Source: Allodiplogaster sudhausi
Lineage: Eukaryota; Nematoda; Chromadorea; Rhabditida; Diplogasteridae
NCBI GenBank assembly: GCA_945643635.1
Contig: CALZFC010000270.1
Coordinates: 2,306,001 to 2,370,000 of the forward strand
Length of the DNA: 64,000 nt
Direction: 5' to 3'
How positions within the stretch are numbered: position 1 is the first letter of the stretch; every line of letters begins with the position of its first letter. The notes under the pieces were generated by a model. That model made no database searches. It worked only from the letters and a program-made list of their open reading frames with translations, and was not told where the DNA came from. Shown in pieces: positions 25,810 through 37,200 of this stretch. The position numbers and the translations under genes were made by a program.

Positions 25810-26035
25810 TAAGGAGGGCCGTGTTCTACTGATAAGGAGGGCCCTGTTTTACTGATAAGTAGGCCCGTGTTCTACTGATAAGGAGGGCCGTGTTCTACTG
25901 ATAAGGCGGGCCATGTTTTACTTACTAGGCGGGCCGTGTTTTACTTGCAAGGCGGGCCGTTTTTTACTGATAATGCGGGCCGCGTTTTACTGATAAGGCG
26001 GGCCGCGTTTTACTGATAAGGCGGGTCATGCCTTT
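25763..26035 (+). repeat. 23-bp minisatellite overlapping the coding 3' end
   Basis: About twelve copies of TAAGGAGGGCCGTGTTTTACTGA, with variants ending in TTACTTAC/TTACTTGC. The first two copies are translated at the end of the preceding coding region and provide its TGA. The repeat then continues as presumed 3' UTR. Confidence 0.85.
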
Positions 26036-26039
26036 TGAA

Positions 26040-27350
26040 GAATGAATAGATTGGCGAAGATTCGAGAAAAAAAGTTATATATTTTTTCCGGAGTCTGCCA
26101 AAAGAAGGTGTCCGAGAAAAGTGTTGATCATGATTATTATTATCGGTTAGTTCCAATGCCGTCGGGGATTAGCGCGATAAGGACTCAACAGCCCACCCCT
26201 CATGGCATATCGCATCACGATCAGCCACATCACGTGCTTGTCACCACCAACGGACGCATCCTGGCCAAGTTGTTTGGGCCTGTCTCGACCTTCGGGCGCC
26301 AAAATCACGGTCCGAACCGTACTTTACGGCCCGCGCCGGTCCGATCTAATGATGCCTAGGAAACTTGGGATGGCGAAGCCTTTAGGCCCGGGCATTATTA
26401 CGAGACACGTTTTTCCTTGCAGCTTCTTACCGTCATCTCCGCGCTCGAGCATGATCGGCCGTCTATTATTCATGCGACGCCGCTTAAGCCGATCGATCGA
26501 ATCATGCAGAATTTCGGCGCAAATGTCAAGGAACTCTTTCATCGACCATCTTCAGTGCGGCTGTTCTTTGACAGATAATTTATTAACTGTTTTAACCACC
26601 TTTACCTAATGATGTCTTACTTTTTTTGCGGAGTAACTTGACATCTTTTTTTTGCAATGATGCAAAAAAAATTCATCGTTCTTTATATTATCAAAAAAAA
26701 ATTTTTTTTTGCTCGTTTCTTTCCAAAACATTTTGTGCAGGTGATAATTTCTTTTTTTTCTGACAATGAGCTCAAAAACCATTTACAATTAGTGAAGTGA
26801 GATTCAGAATGTATTATATTGAATGACATGCATCATAATAGTCGTCCTCTCAAAAGTGCAATAGCTCAAGTTCGCGAATGAGGGTGTTAAGTGCATTTTG
26901 TCTTTCTTTTAATATATTCATAAGTTGTGATAATGATTAGCTATGGTTATTGCATTTTTTTCAACATTATTAGGAACGATATTTTCTAGGAACTTTTTAG
27001 AAATGTCAGGAATATTATCTTCTTCTTTTTTCATAAATTACCCGTCAACTCTTCAATGCGCGATAATAACTAGCAAAATTGATTCATGGCATGTTCAGCG
27101 GTTAGTGATAATCTGATAAACGTTATTATGAGATGCAGAATCGTCTTTGAGTTAAATAGAAGAACGAAGGCATTCTGTACGAGTTGCAGAAACAGGATGC
27201 CTTACACTCTCAAGGAGCCAGTCGATATGATCATCGTGTTTATTATGAGCGTATGTATATTATTGCATGTACACAATGATGATCAAGGGGCAGAGTTATA
27301 GAAGAATTGATTGAAGCATTTCGGCTCTCTGAAAAAAAACATCGTTTGAT
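26040..27350 (+). other. mixed region with coding-like but unresolved frames
   Basis: 26150-26578 is unusually GC-rich and open in more than one frame on both strands. The best plus-strand stretch runs from an acceptor-like TTCCTTGCAG (ends 26422) to a TAA at 26576-26578 and reads as mixed globular sequence (for example MQNFGANVKELFHRP). No upstream donor in phase was found, so I do not call a gene. A 71-codon plus frame at 27086-27301 is likewise unsupported. A-run/T-run junctions occur near 26690 and 27590. Confidence 0.3.
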
Positions 27351-27351
27351 A

Positions 27352-27365
27352 TTTATTTATTTATT
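27352..27365 (-). terminator. polyadenylation signal for the four-TM gene
   Basis: Overlapping AATAAA hexamers (AATAAATAAATAAA on the minus strand) lie about 90-100 bases after the stop codon at 27456, the normal position for a nematode cleavage signal. Confidence 0.6.
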
Positions 27366-27455
27366 CAAACAAATTAAGGGCTATCAAATGTATGAAATTA
27401 AAGAATTATAGACAACAACAACAAAAATATTTCGAGTAAGAAGAAAAACTTAGTA

Positions 27456-28761
27456 CTATTTACTCTCTCTCTCGGCAAACCTCAAGTGCAAGAAAGCAGA
27501 CAGACTGATTGTGAAGAACCAGACGGCGAAGAAGATACTCAAGAAGCACGCAATCGACATAAACATGCAGATGAAGGAGACAACTGAAAAAAAAATTTTT
27601 TTTTTTTTGCTTCTTTTTTTAGATTTCATTTTCATAAAAGGAGTTGTTTGTTTACATTTTTTTTTTGAAAATTGGCCAAAAAGTTAGAGTTGACGAGTTC
27701 TTTTAGCTCTACGGAAACTTTTCATTATTTCAAAGAAAAATTTCTCACGCCTAAATTAATATAGACGCTTAAAAAACTTGCATTCTTTCACAGTGTAGCC
27801 TGACTTTTCAAGCGTCTCGACCAGTGAGCTGTCCTCATATATTCCCTAAAATAAAATGTAAAAAATTAGCAGGATATTATCAGTACAATAGCATTGTATG
27901 TAAATATTTGAAAATAATTTTTTATCATTATTATTATCAAATTTTTTTCATTTATTTTTTTTTTCTCAAATAATAATAATATTCTACAGACCTCATCAAT
28001 GTAGAGTGCAACAAATGAGTCGCTGGACGAGACGCCAATCACGAATAAAGCAACTAACGCAATCAATACGAGGATCAGCAAGGCCTCAACCAATTCATTC
28101 GATATTACGAACATTTTTTTCCTTTCTCTTCTTTTATTTTCTTACCTTTTCTTTTCTTTTCTTTTTTTTTTTCTTTTCTTTTCTTTTCTTTTCTTTTCTT
28201 TTCTTTTCTTTTCTTTTCTTTTCTTTTCTTTTCTTTTCTTTTCTTTTCTTTTCTTTTCTTTTCTTTTCTTTTCTTTTCTTTTCTTTTCTTTTCTTTTCTT
28301 TTCTTTTCTTTTCTTTTCTTTTCTTTTCTTTTCTTTTCTTTTCTTTTCTTTTCTTTTCTTTTCTTTTCTTTTCTTTTCTTTTCTTTTCTTTTCTTTTCTT
28401 TTCTTTTCTTTTCTTTTCTTTTCTTTTCTTTTCTTTTCTTTTCTTTTCTTTTTTTCTTTTCTTCTTTTCTCTTCTCGTTTTCTTCTCTTTCAAGTCAGAC
28501 TCTTTATGTGTATTTTACTTCATATAAAAAAAACAACATTTCTATTCAAAATGCCCATCCAACCGTTGTGACAGTGAATGGAAGGAGGTAGAGAGAGCGC
28601 GAGTGACGAACACCATAGAAGACGAGCAGGCCGGGCAAGATGCGGAAGGCTGATGTGGCAACCTTGGGTGAGAGGGAGAGAGAAAGAGACACTGGGAGAG
28701 AGAGAGAGGGAGAGAGGGAGAGAGGTAGGGAGAGAGAAAGAGAGACTTAGAGAGAGGGATT

Positions 28762-28810
<49 letters not shown>

Positions 28811-29158
28811 TGAGAGGGGTAATAAAACTAAGAGTTAGAGAGAGATAGAAGGATAAAAAGGCGAAATATTATTATTATTATTTATCTACATCGATTAAGA
28901 TGTGACAACACTAGTAGAGATAGACGCAGAGAGAGAGATGGCGAGGGAGTGGAAATATAATAACATAAATGTGCATTTAAATTTGATTCTAAAAGTTTTT
29001 GTATTAATAAATATTAACGCACAGTTCCAGTGATCCACACGACGCCATAGGAAGTGAAGACGAGACTGAGCAGGCTGAGAGCACCCGAGATGATGAAGAG
29101 GCCGGCGAGGATCTGCACGCCGAGCTGGAAGGGGAGAGAGTGGGAGAGAGAAGGACAG

Positions 29159-29204
<46 letters not shown>

Positions 29205-29607
29205 AGAGAGAGATTCAGTAGAGATAGTGACCGAGGGAGAAAGGAGAGGCAGAGAGAGAAAGAGAGAATTAGAGACGGAGAGAGAAAAGGAGAGATAGAG
29301 AGGGAGACCGAAAGAGAGGGGGATAGAGGCGATTGAGAAAGAGAATAGAGATGCAGACAGAGGGAGCTTGAGAGCGAGCACATAGGAAAGCAGAGATAAG
29401 ATACAGAAGAAAGAGTGTCAGAGTGAGAGAATGTTACTCAAGAAGGAGATGAAAAAGGACCAAAAATTATATTTCGAGGTATCACCCCCTCCATTCGAGC
29501 ATATGGAGAAATTGAAAATAAAACATATTATAATTTACTACACATTTTGATACCTTGATGTCGACACTTCCACAGCAACAGCGTGATTTCTGATTATAGA
29601 AGGCCAT
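27456..29607 (-). CDS. four-TM nematode membrane protein (DUF7027/LAPTM-like)
   Basis: Minus-strand exons 5' to 3': 29607-29554, 29124-29023, 28662-28564, about 28114-27992, 27845-27782, 27583-27456, giving about 190 aa. It starts MAFYNQKSRCCCGSVDIK, a Cys-cluster N-terminus like that of nematode DUF7027 proteins. Four hydrophobic spans follow: LGVQILAGLFIISGAL, the exon 3 segment ILPGLLVFYG, ALLILVLIALVALFVIG, and VSFICMFMSIACFLSIFF. The join between exons 3 and 4 is unresolved because the intron contains a 0.3 kb TTTTC repeat and no acceptor gives a clean phase, so a few residues there are uncertain. The intron after exon 5 uses a GC donor (T|GCAAGT). Predicted multi-pass protein of endomembrane or plasma membrane; function unknown. 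It diverges from the secreted gene starting at 30839. The family name is from memory of motif style. Confidence 0.7.
28141..28453. repeat. (TTTTC)n pentanucleotide satellite
   Basis: About 60 nearly perfect TTTTC units on the plus strand (GAAAA on the minus). It lies in the intron between exons 3 and 4 of the minus-strand four-TM gene. The long FSFLF and KKRKE frames across it are artefacts. Confidence 0.97.
28675..29022. repeat. (GA)n-rich intron of four-TM gene
   Basis: GA tract at about 28675-28835 and a TTA/TAA-rich patch near 28868. A second GA tract (29145-29365) fills the upstream intron. On the transcribed strand these are CT tracts. Confidence 0.85.
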
Positions 29608-30804
29608 GCCTATCTGGTCTGAAGAAAGAGGCAACTGATTATGGCATGCAGTAAATATGTATGTATGTTTGTATGTGACAATGAATGAGTAAGTTAACTT
29701 TATAAATTGTAAATAAATTGAAAATTAAAAAAAGAGTATTTTCTGCCAAAGGATGACGCTTTGATTGCGTGAACGAATTGACAGTGTCAAGGCATCATGA
29801 ATTCATAAGCTTTTTCATTTTCGTTCTTTCACCCTTTCCATCCCTCCCTCTCTCCCTATCTCCCTATTTTCACACTTGCTAAGCGCTGCCTCTATTTCTC
29901 TTCTCTCTTCGCCCTCTCTCCCTCCATTTCTCTCTCTCTCTCTCTCTCTCCATTTCTCACCTTGACTGACTGTGCTTATGAGCTTATGATATCACGGCTG
30001 ATAAGGAAAAGCCGCGAGAAAATTCGCTCATCAAAATTACAGAAAGAACCATTGCAGAAGAGCCAGCTGATTTCAAATAACAAAAAAGAGACAAATATCG
30101 TTAAGACAAGAGATATGAGAGAATGGAGAGGAGGAGAGATAAAGAGAGAGAAAGAGAGAGAAAGAGAGAGAAAGAGAGAGAAAGAGATAGAGAGAGAGAG
30201 CAGATAAAGGGAAGGGATAGGAAAGGGAGAGAATGATGATCAGAACGAGATATCGACAGATAAAGATATAGAAAAAAGAGAGAGCGAGAGAGAAAAAGAA
30301 AGATTAAAAGAGAGAGAGATAGAGAGAGAAGAGGTAACTTGACGAAAAGTGAAAATAGAAAATGCCACCCCGTGAAACCTGCTTTCCTCTTCGCCTTTGC
30401 TTGCGCAAGACCGCTTGGCAGGCCTCACTTCTCTCTGTTCTTTTTCTTCTAGCAATGAATCGCTTGGATTTGAGGGCCATTAAAGAAATCATTGTTCTCG
30501 AGAAGAATTTATCATTTTTTTTTTTAACTCATTTAAATATAATTACTTTTCCTCTTGGCACTATTTCTAGCATATTTTTTTTAAAGCCTATACGCTGTAA
30601 ACTTGGCTCAATAGCAAAACAAAGAGTACTGTTGTTATCTCTTTATTTATAACTTTCCTCTTCCTTTTCTTCCAGACCCCGGAACTTAAAAAAAAACTCC
30701 TTAACTCTTCCTACCTCTTTTAAGCTTAAGCTCCCTAAAATAGTGGTATTCCAGAAAATAGCTAACTTGTTTAACTAGTTTTAATCATCTCTTTCTTTTA
30801 ACTT
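29608..30804. other. divergent intergenic region
   Basis: It separates two genes transcribed away from each other, so it should contain both 5' regions. It holds a CT tract (29930-29955), GA tracts (30115-30205, 30280-30330) and AT-rich DNA, with no supportable exon. Two similar segments (AACTTTCCTCTTCCTTTTCT at about 30650 and AACTTTCGTTCCTTTTCTTC at about 30800) suggest a local duplication. Confidence 0.5.
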
Positions 30805-30832
30805 TCGTTCCTTTTCTTCTAGATACTTCTAG
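30805..30832 (+). promoter_or_regulatory. candidate trans-splice acceptors
   Basis: A strong pyrimidine tract ending TTCTTCTAG (30822) and a second CTTCTAG (30832) lie 17 and 7 bases before the ATG at 30839. The layout suits spliced-leader addition. Inference from position. Confidence 0.45.
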
Positions 30833-30838
30833 TACTCA

Positions 30839-33148
30839 ATGCCTCTCGTTCGGCTGCCACTCTCGCTCCTTCCTCTCCTTTCACTTTCTCTCTGCCAGCC
30901 ACTCTTATTCCCGCAAGGCGGACACTTTGACATGGAGAACATGCAGCCATTTGATGTTAGTCCGCGTTTTCAATTGATTGAATACTAATTGATGTATTCT
31001 ATTTTAATTATCCAATTATTTATAATCCTAATGGCAAAAAAAGAAGAAGCTGAAAAGAACTGCAATGATCATGCATTTTGGCCTATTTGCCGAATTTTTT
31101 TATATGTATTGAAAGGAATAATCATGTTTAATCATGTTATTATTATAACAAAACAAATTATATTATAACAAAAAGTATATTATGTTATTATTAGTACTAA
31201 AAAAATCTTTGCACAGGCAATCTACCTCAACATGATGGCGCAGAACAACCTCGAGAACGGCGGCGTCACGCTGGACGAACTGAACGAACTCGGCGAGAAG
31301 CACCACGAGGTTCGTAAACTTCATTACTTTTCCACTTCTCTCTCACTCTTCCTATACATCTCCCTCTCTCATTCTCCATCTCCTCTCTCTCTCCCCATCT
31401 CCTCTCTCTCCCCATCTCTCTCTCTCTCCCCCTCTCTCTTTCTACTTGTTTCTCACTCTTTCTCTCTATCTCTCTCTCTACCTTTCTCGCTCTCTCTCCC
31501 TCACTCCATCCCTCTCTACTGAGTGAAGCTCCCTTGAGATTCCATGGGAGAAGTGGATGGAGCATACCACTCGTCGTCCGCCACGAATCCCTCCAATCCC
31601 CACGATTACGCCCCGATCCGTGCCGGTCCTCCTCGAGATGACGACCACTCCGTACGACCCGCCGCCATCGCGTCCACCACTGCCGTTTAGTAAGTAATTA
31701 ATTAATTGATTAATTAATTAATTAATTAATTTGTCTGCCCAATTTAATTTACTCAACTTCCATTAAAGTAAACAATTATTTGTATGTTCCCTTTAATGTT
31801 TAATAAAAACTTAATTACTTACTTGACAACAACAAGCTACAGTATTGATGAGAAGATTTACAGCATGAGAAAATTCTGTGATATTGCTAAATTACGGGTT
31901 TGATGAGATAAATTACGACGGTATTGATAAGACGATTCCCGTCGGCAGGAAAGGATGAGCCACTACTCGAGGATGATGATGACAACCCGTTCGATGAGAT
32001 TGCCACGAGGCCACCGCCGGGCGGCGGCGGGAGAGGAGGCCAGAGACACAGCCGCATGCGTCCCCATTGGTAGGCGGAATTGACATTGCTTATGTTAGTC
32101 TCTACTGCTGCTTGGATATTATATATACGATGTTTCTTTTTTTTAATACAAAAATAAAATGTATTCTTTAAAAGTTATAAAAAAATTAATTAATTGATTA
32201 ATAATTATGTTGAAATATATAAATATACATAAATACATATAATTTCTTTAATGTAAATTAAACATGCTTTTCAGGAGGCCATCAAACAGAGTACCGGGCG
32301 AGCGAATGCCGTTTATGCCCCTCCGATTCGAGGACATTGTCAAGGCGCCCGGGCGTGGTCGAGAGAGAGGAAGAAGAGAGAGAGGAGGCGAGAGAGATGG
32401 AGCAGGAAGAGACAGAGAAGGAGAGGCAGGAGAAGTCAGAGGAAGTTTAGGAGGAAGAGAAAGAGAACGTGAGAGAGGTGGAGAGGGAGGAGAAGTCAGA
32501 GAAAGAGCGGGAGGGGCGGAAAAGGGTGAGAGATTGGGAGAAAGAGGAGAAGTTAGAGAACGAGGAGGAGGAAGAAGTGCAAGAGGACGACATCTATCGC
32601 AATTCGCAAGAGTTGGAGCAGAATTGAAGAATGGAGGAGACGCATTGGAAAGAGAAGAAGAGAGAGGAGATGGTAGAGAAAGAGAGGGAGAGAGAGGAGA
32701 TGGTAGAGAAAGAGAGGGAGAGAGAGGAGATGGTAGAGAAAGAGAGGGAGAGAGACAAGAAAACGGCAGAGAACGAGGGGGAGAAAGAGAGCGAGATGAA
32801 AAACTGAGAACGCCCGATGAGACCTTCATACCGATTCCACGGTCCGGTGAGAGAGCTTCGCTACCAGAAGAGACGCAGACAAGGAAAGGAGATGAGAGAG
32901 CACATCGACCAGAAGAGACGCAGACAAGGAAGGGAGATGAGAGAGCATGGCGGCCAGAAGAGATGCAGACAAGGAAAGGAGAAGAGAGAGCATGGCGGCC
33001 AGAAGAGACGCAGACAAGGAAAGGCGGAGGAGGAGGAGGACGGGTCGTGATCATGAAGCACGATGGAAATCCATTCTCGCTCATTGACATCTCGAAACCG
33101 AAGCTCATCTGGCTGCCCAAACCTCCTTTGATAGACGAAGAAGAATAA
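30839..33148 (+). CDS. secreted Arg/Glu/Gly-rich tandem-repeat protein
   Basis: Exons 30839-30955, 31217-31309, 31539-31689, 31949-32069, 32275-33148 (451 aa, all phases agree). Residues 1-19 are a signal peptide (MPLVRLPLSLLPLLSLSLC). Exon 3 is Pro/Arg-rich (RRPPRIPPIP), exon 4 has an Asp run and a Gly4 tract, and exon 5 is highly charged with three copies of a 10-residue GER/DGRE unit and four copies of a 15-residue PEETQTRKG unit. It then closes with an ordered-looking, Pro-rich C-terminus ending DEEE. The stop TAA is embedded in AATAAA. Exon 5 also has a long open frame on the opposite strand, but signal peptide, splice phases and a plausible start support the plus strand. I recognise no family; it may be lineage-specific. 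Extracellular or secretory-granule location is inferred. Confidence 0.7.
32661..32750 (+). repeat. 30-bp coding tandem repeat (3 copies)
   Basis: Three nearly identical 30-base units (AGAGAGGAGATGGTAGAGAA continuing AGAGAGGGAG) encode a 10-residue Arg/Gly/Glu/Asp repeat in exon 5 of the secreted protein. Confidence 0.9.
32861..33030 (+). repeat. 45-bp coding tandem repeat (4 copies)
   Basis: Units starting CCAGAAGAGACGCAGACAAG recur every 45 bases and encode PEETQTRKGDERA plus two variable residues (HR or WR). One copy carries Met for Thr and Glu for Asp. Confidence 0.9.
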
Positions 33149-33149
33149 A
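33144..33149 (+). terminator. AATAAA overlapping the stop codon
   Basis: The TAA stop (33146-33148) of the secreted RE-rich gene is part of AATAAA, so the 3' UTR could be only 10-30 bases long. Confidence 0.5.
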
Positions 33150-33337
33150 GATCTTTCATTTGATTGCGATCTTGTTACTGATTATTTTCAATACTAAAAC
33201 GATAAGCTTACAGGGATAAAGTTGTAATCAGTTCCATGATACTTCTTTTCTGCAAAAACACAACAAAGATCTACGCTGTCCGTTGACCTTTTCGCCGCTC
33301 GTTCCCTCTTGCTCTCTCTCTCCTCTCTCTCTCTCTC

Positions 33338-33381
<44 letters not shown>

Positions 33382-33562
33382 CCTCTCGCACATTCTCTTT
33401 AGCTCACTTCCCTCTCTTTTTCTTCCATACTTGTCAATTCGTCCTTTTTGACCCGCTTATTCAGACTTATCTTCACTGCCCGTCTTGTCATTGCGCGACT
33501 AGCGGGGCATCTTGTCGCTCTCTTTCTCTCTTCCTATCATTTTCCTTCTCCTCACTCTCCTT

Positions 33563-33604
<42 letters not shown>

Positions 33605-33633
33605 TTCTGCACTTTCTCTCTTCTTCTGTCTGA

Positions 33634-33682
<49 letters not shown>

Positions 33683-33751
33683 CTTTCTCTCTTCTTCTGT
33701 CTAAACCTCTCTCTCTCTCTCTCTGCACTTTCTCTCTTCTTCTGTCTAAAC

Positions 33752-33782
<31 letters not shown>

Positions 33783-34293
33783 TCTCTATCTTCCTCCTCG
33801 TCGCCTTCACTCCCACTCAATATCTATCTTTCTTGCTCTCTGTCTCTCTCTCTCGCTATATCTATTCCTATCTCTCTACCTTTCTCTCTTATTCTCTATC
33901 TATCCTTCCCTCTATATTATTCATTCGTATCCTCTCATTGACCCACTACTCTCACTAACAACACCGCATAGTCCCGTTATAATATATAACGCGCCCGCCT
34001 GCCAATTCCAACCTGTCGCACTACGATTTGAATTGTAGCGGCGGGAAGGTGCCAAGCCCAACCTCTCCATCTAGTTCTTCTTGTTCTTAGAATTGGCAAA
34101 AAAGGACTTTGTTCTGATTTGTCATCTTAATTTGACATTCTTTTTTTTGTGTTTCTTGTGTCTCTTGTTTAGTCGTCTGCTCTTTCTGCTCTAAAAAGAG
34201 TGTTCTGATTCGTCATCTTAATTTGACATTCTTCTTTGTGTTTCTTGTTTACTCTGCTCTTTCTGCTCTAAGAAGAGCGAGCATTGAGCGGGC
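33150..34293. repeat. CT-rich intergenic region
   Basis: CT tracts at about 33305-33380 and 33520-33900; the latter holds three ~45-bp repeats of CT followed by GCACTTTCTCTCTTCTTCTG. At 34113-34280 a segment of about 85-90 bp (TCATCTTAATTTGACATTCT through GCTCTTTCTGCTCTAA) is duplicated in tandem just before the cyk-4 start. Confidence 0.75.
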
Positions 34294-37200
34294 ATGGATC
34301 GCGGCCGCCTTCCAGCGCGGGTCGCCGCCATGGAAAGTCAGGGCCTCTGCTCGAGCGAGGAATCAAGAACGGTTTATAATTATCCTTTTTTTTAAAGCTC
34401 TTTCTTCTTGGTTTGTTAGCTGTTTCCCAAGTTGCAATCTAATAAGATTCTGGTTAGAAACGCGTGGATACCGGGAATTTTTGAGCTTTTCTTTTTACTC
34501 ATAATCTTCTTGAATCCTATTCTTATATTTTTAATATGCGAAGAATTGTTATTAGACGAAGTTTTAAACGAGAGTCTTTCCAGATCATGGCCATCTACTC
34601 ACAGCAGCAACAGTTGGAGGCACGCGGAAAGATGGTCAACTTGCTTATCGCAGGTTGGTTACTTTTCAAAAAGCAATATGCCAGAGTATTGTTAGAATTA
34701 ATAGGGATTAAAAAAAATTCCATTAAAATTTCCCGCGCAAATTCTTTTAAATGCTTATTTATTTATATTGAGCAAGTTTCTCCTATAGCTCAAGCCGAAA
34801 CGATCGAGTCCCTCGCTCGCGTCCGCGCCAAGTACGACGCGGCCGACGCGCTGAATGCCACTATGCAGGCGCAAGTCATGACGCAAGAGCGACTCCTCGC
34901 GTCCGTTCCATTGATTGATTCAATTCAAATCGCTCTAACACGTTGCCCGAGTAAAAAATAGCCCATGTTTTCATGTGATTGTCATAATATTTGATGATCG
35001 TTGAAATATCATTTCCCCTATCATTTCATCCATCTCACACCATCTCTTTTCCCTTTTCCCCCTTTTTTCGTCTTAAAAAATACATTAGAGTACGCCGCTA
35101 CTTTATGCTATTATGACATGCTAAATCTGCTATTTTGGAAACTAAATAGTGTTTTCTTATTATTAAAGATCATGTGACAACTGAATGTTCATGATGTAAA
35201 AGTTTGCTTATCGATCGATTCTGCTTTATTCCCCCAATGTCATTGCAGGGAAAAGGAGCAGAGCATCCGCACGCTCTCCGCGCAGCTCAACGACGCAAGA
35301 ACTACGGTTAGACTATGATCAAGATATCGTAACCTCCCCTCCCACTAAGATCAAGATACCGTAACCGCCATCCCCCCCCTCCACGGCATGTTCTCTCGAG
35401 ATGAGACCCCATCCGTTGAAGTGAGACTCCATCCCTTGAGGTGTGGGGAACCGTTCACTTGAGGTGAGGGGGGCCCTTCTCTTAAGGTAGGACCCCTATT
35501 CCCTTAAGTTGGGTCCCTCTTCACCCCCCCCCCCCTTATATGAGGTCAGACCCTTCTTTTGAGATGTAAGTCTTCTCTTAAGATGAGCTCCCTTCCCTTG
35601 AGGTGAGACCTCTTCTCTCTTGAGGTTTGGGAACCCTTCCCTTGAGGTGAAAGCCCTTCTCTTGAGGTTTGGGAACCCTTCCCTTGAGATGGGACGACCC
35701 TTTACTTTGATTTGAGACTTCTTTTCTCGAGGTGAAACCCCTTCTCTTGACGTGGGAATCCCCTTTCCTTGAGATGGGACCCCTTCCCTTGAGGTGAGAC
35801 CCCGTTTTTTTCAGGTGAGGAAGCAGCTGGGCGAAATCAACGCTCTCAAGGAGGACCTCGACACGAACGTCAACAGAATCGAGCTACTCAAGCAGCTTCT
35901 CAAGGTTGCATTCCACAATTATGCTCTTAATACTGTTGTGAACTTTTGTCATTTAAATCTTTTTGTTTTGTTGATGTAAATCCTGCCCAAATGCTAAACC
36001 AGAATTCAAAGAGGAATTTGGCTCGAAATGCAAACACGTGATGAAATGTTGACATGAAATAATCTGTTCCTATTTTTGTGCGCCAAATTTCCAAGGCGAT
36101 ACTTTTGTTTCTTCCATTTGTGTGACAATAATTGGTTGATGCGTTCTTGTTAAGAGCGCAGATTTTTGATTTCATTTACCGGAATTTTTTTTATTAAATA
36201 TAAAAGAAATAGGTTTACAAAAATAAAACAAATATTTTCGCACAGGAACACGTGGACCGCCTCTCGATTGACGACGAGCCACGTCTCGCCTTCCTTCGTG
36301 ACGTGCAACTCTATCGAAGCCACTCGAAGGCTTACACGGGCAAGCACAACCAGCAGCGCAAGCCGATCTATCATGTAAAATATACTTAGAAAAGATTACT
36401 TAAAAAAAAATTTTTTTATTTTTTTTATTTTGTTTAACTTAAATATTGTATTCTTTTTTTTTGTTAAACATAGATATTGTATTCTTTTTTTGTTAAACAT
36501 AGATATTGTATTTTTTTTTGTTAAACTTAGATATTGTATTCTTTTTTTGGTTTAACATAAATATTGTATCAGTATTCTACAAGGCAGTCTTTGGGGGAGA
36601 GCACACAGACCGCTGCTTTCAGAAGGCCGCCGAACCAGAAGTCATCGATGTGGATGATGACATTGACTATGACAAGACGGGCGACTCCCTCGATGATGAC
36701 GAATGGGACGAAGATGCACTCACTAGGCGAGCAGAGCAAATTTATATACGATTATAATTAATATATTAATAATAAGTTATAATTACAATAAATAACGATT
36801 ATAATTAACAATAGTAATAAGTTATAATTATAATAAATAATATTCATAAGAAAAAATAATTAAAAGTAGTAATAATAATAATAATAGTAATAATAATAGT
36901 AATAATAATAGTAATAATAATAGTAATAATAATGGTAATAATAATAATAATATTAATAATAATAAAAATACTCACAGCAGATCCGGCATGGTCTACCGTC
37001 ATCGCAGCAGCGCGCAACACCAGCCGGGTGCCGGCGGTGGCCGCCGCAGTGCGTCGGTGCACGCGGCAACCACGCACGGAAAGCGTTCGCGTAGCAAGGT
37101 CTTCGACCCGGTCGACGAGGAGGTGTGGTCTCGATGAAGAAAATCAATTTTTTTTCTTTTTTTTACCGCTTCAAAATAACAGGATTTGACATGAGGGAAA

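Noticed and set aside
26202..26609. Spliced exon pair joining at 26408/26423
   Set aside because: The frame looked attractive, but the intron would be only 14 bases, too short to be spliced. Left as coding-like but unresolved.
28006..28527. 173-codon FSFLF frame and its KKRKE minus-strand partner
   Set aside because: Pure translation of the TTTTC pentanucleotide repeat.
32248..33159. 303-codon minus-strand frame opposite the RE-rich exon
   Set aside because: Low-complexity Ser/Leu/Pro shadow. The plus strand has a signal peptide, five phase-consistent exons and an AATAAA at the stop.
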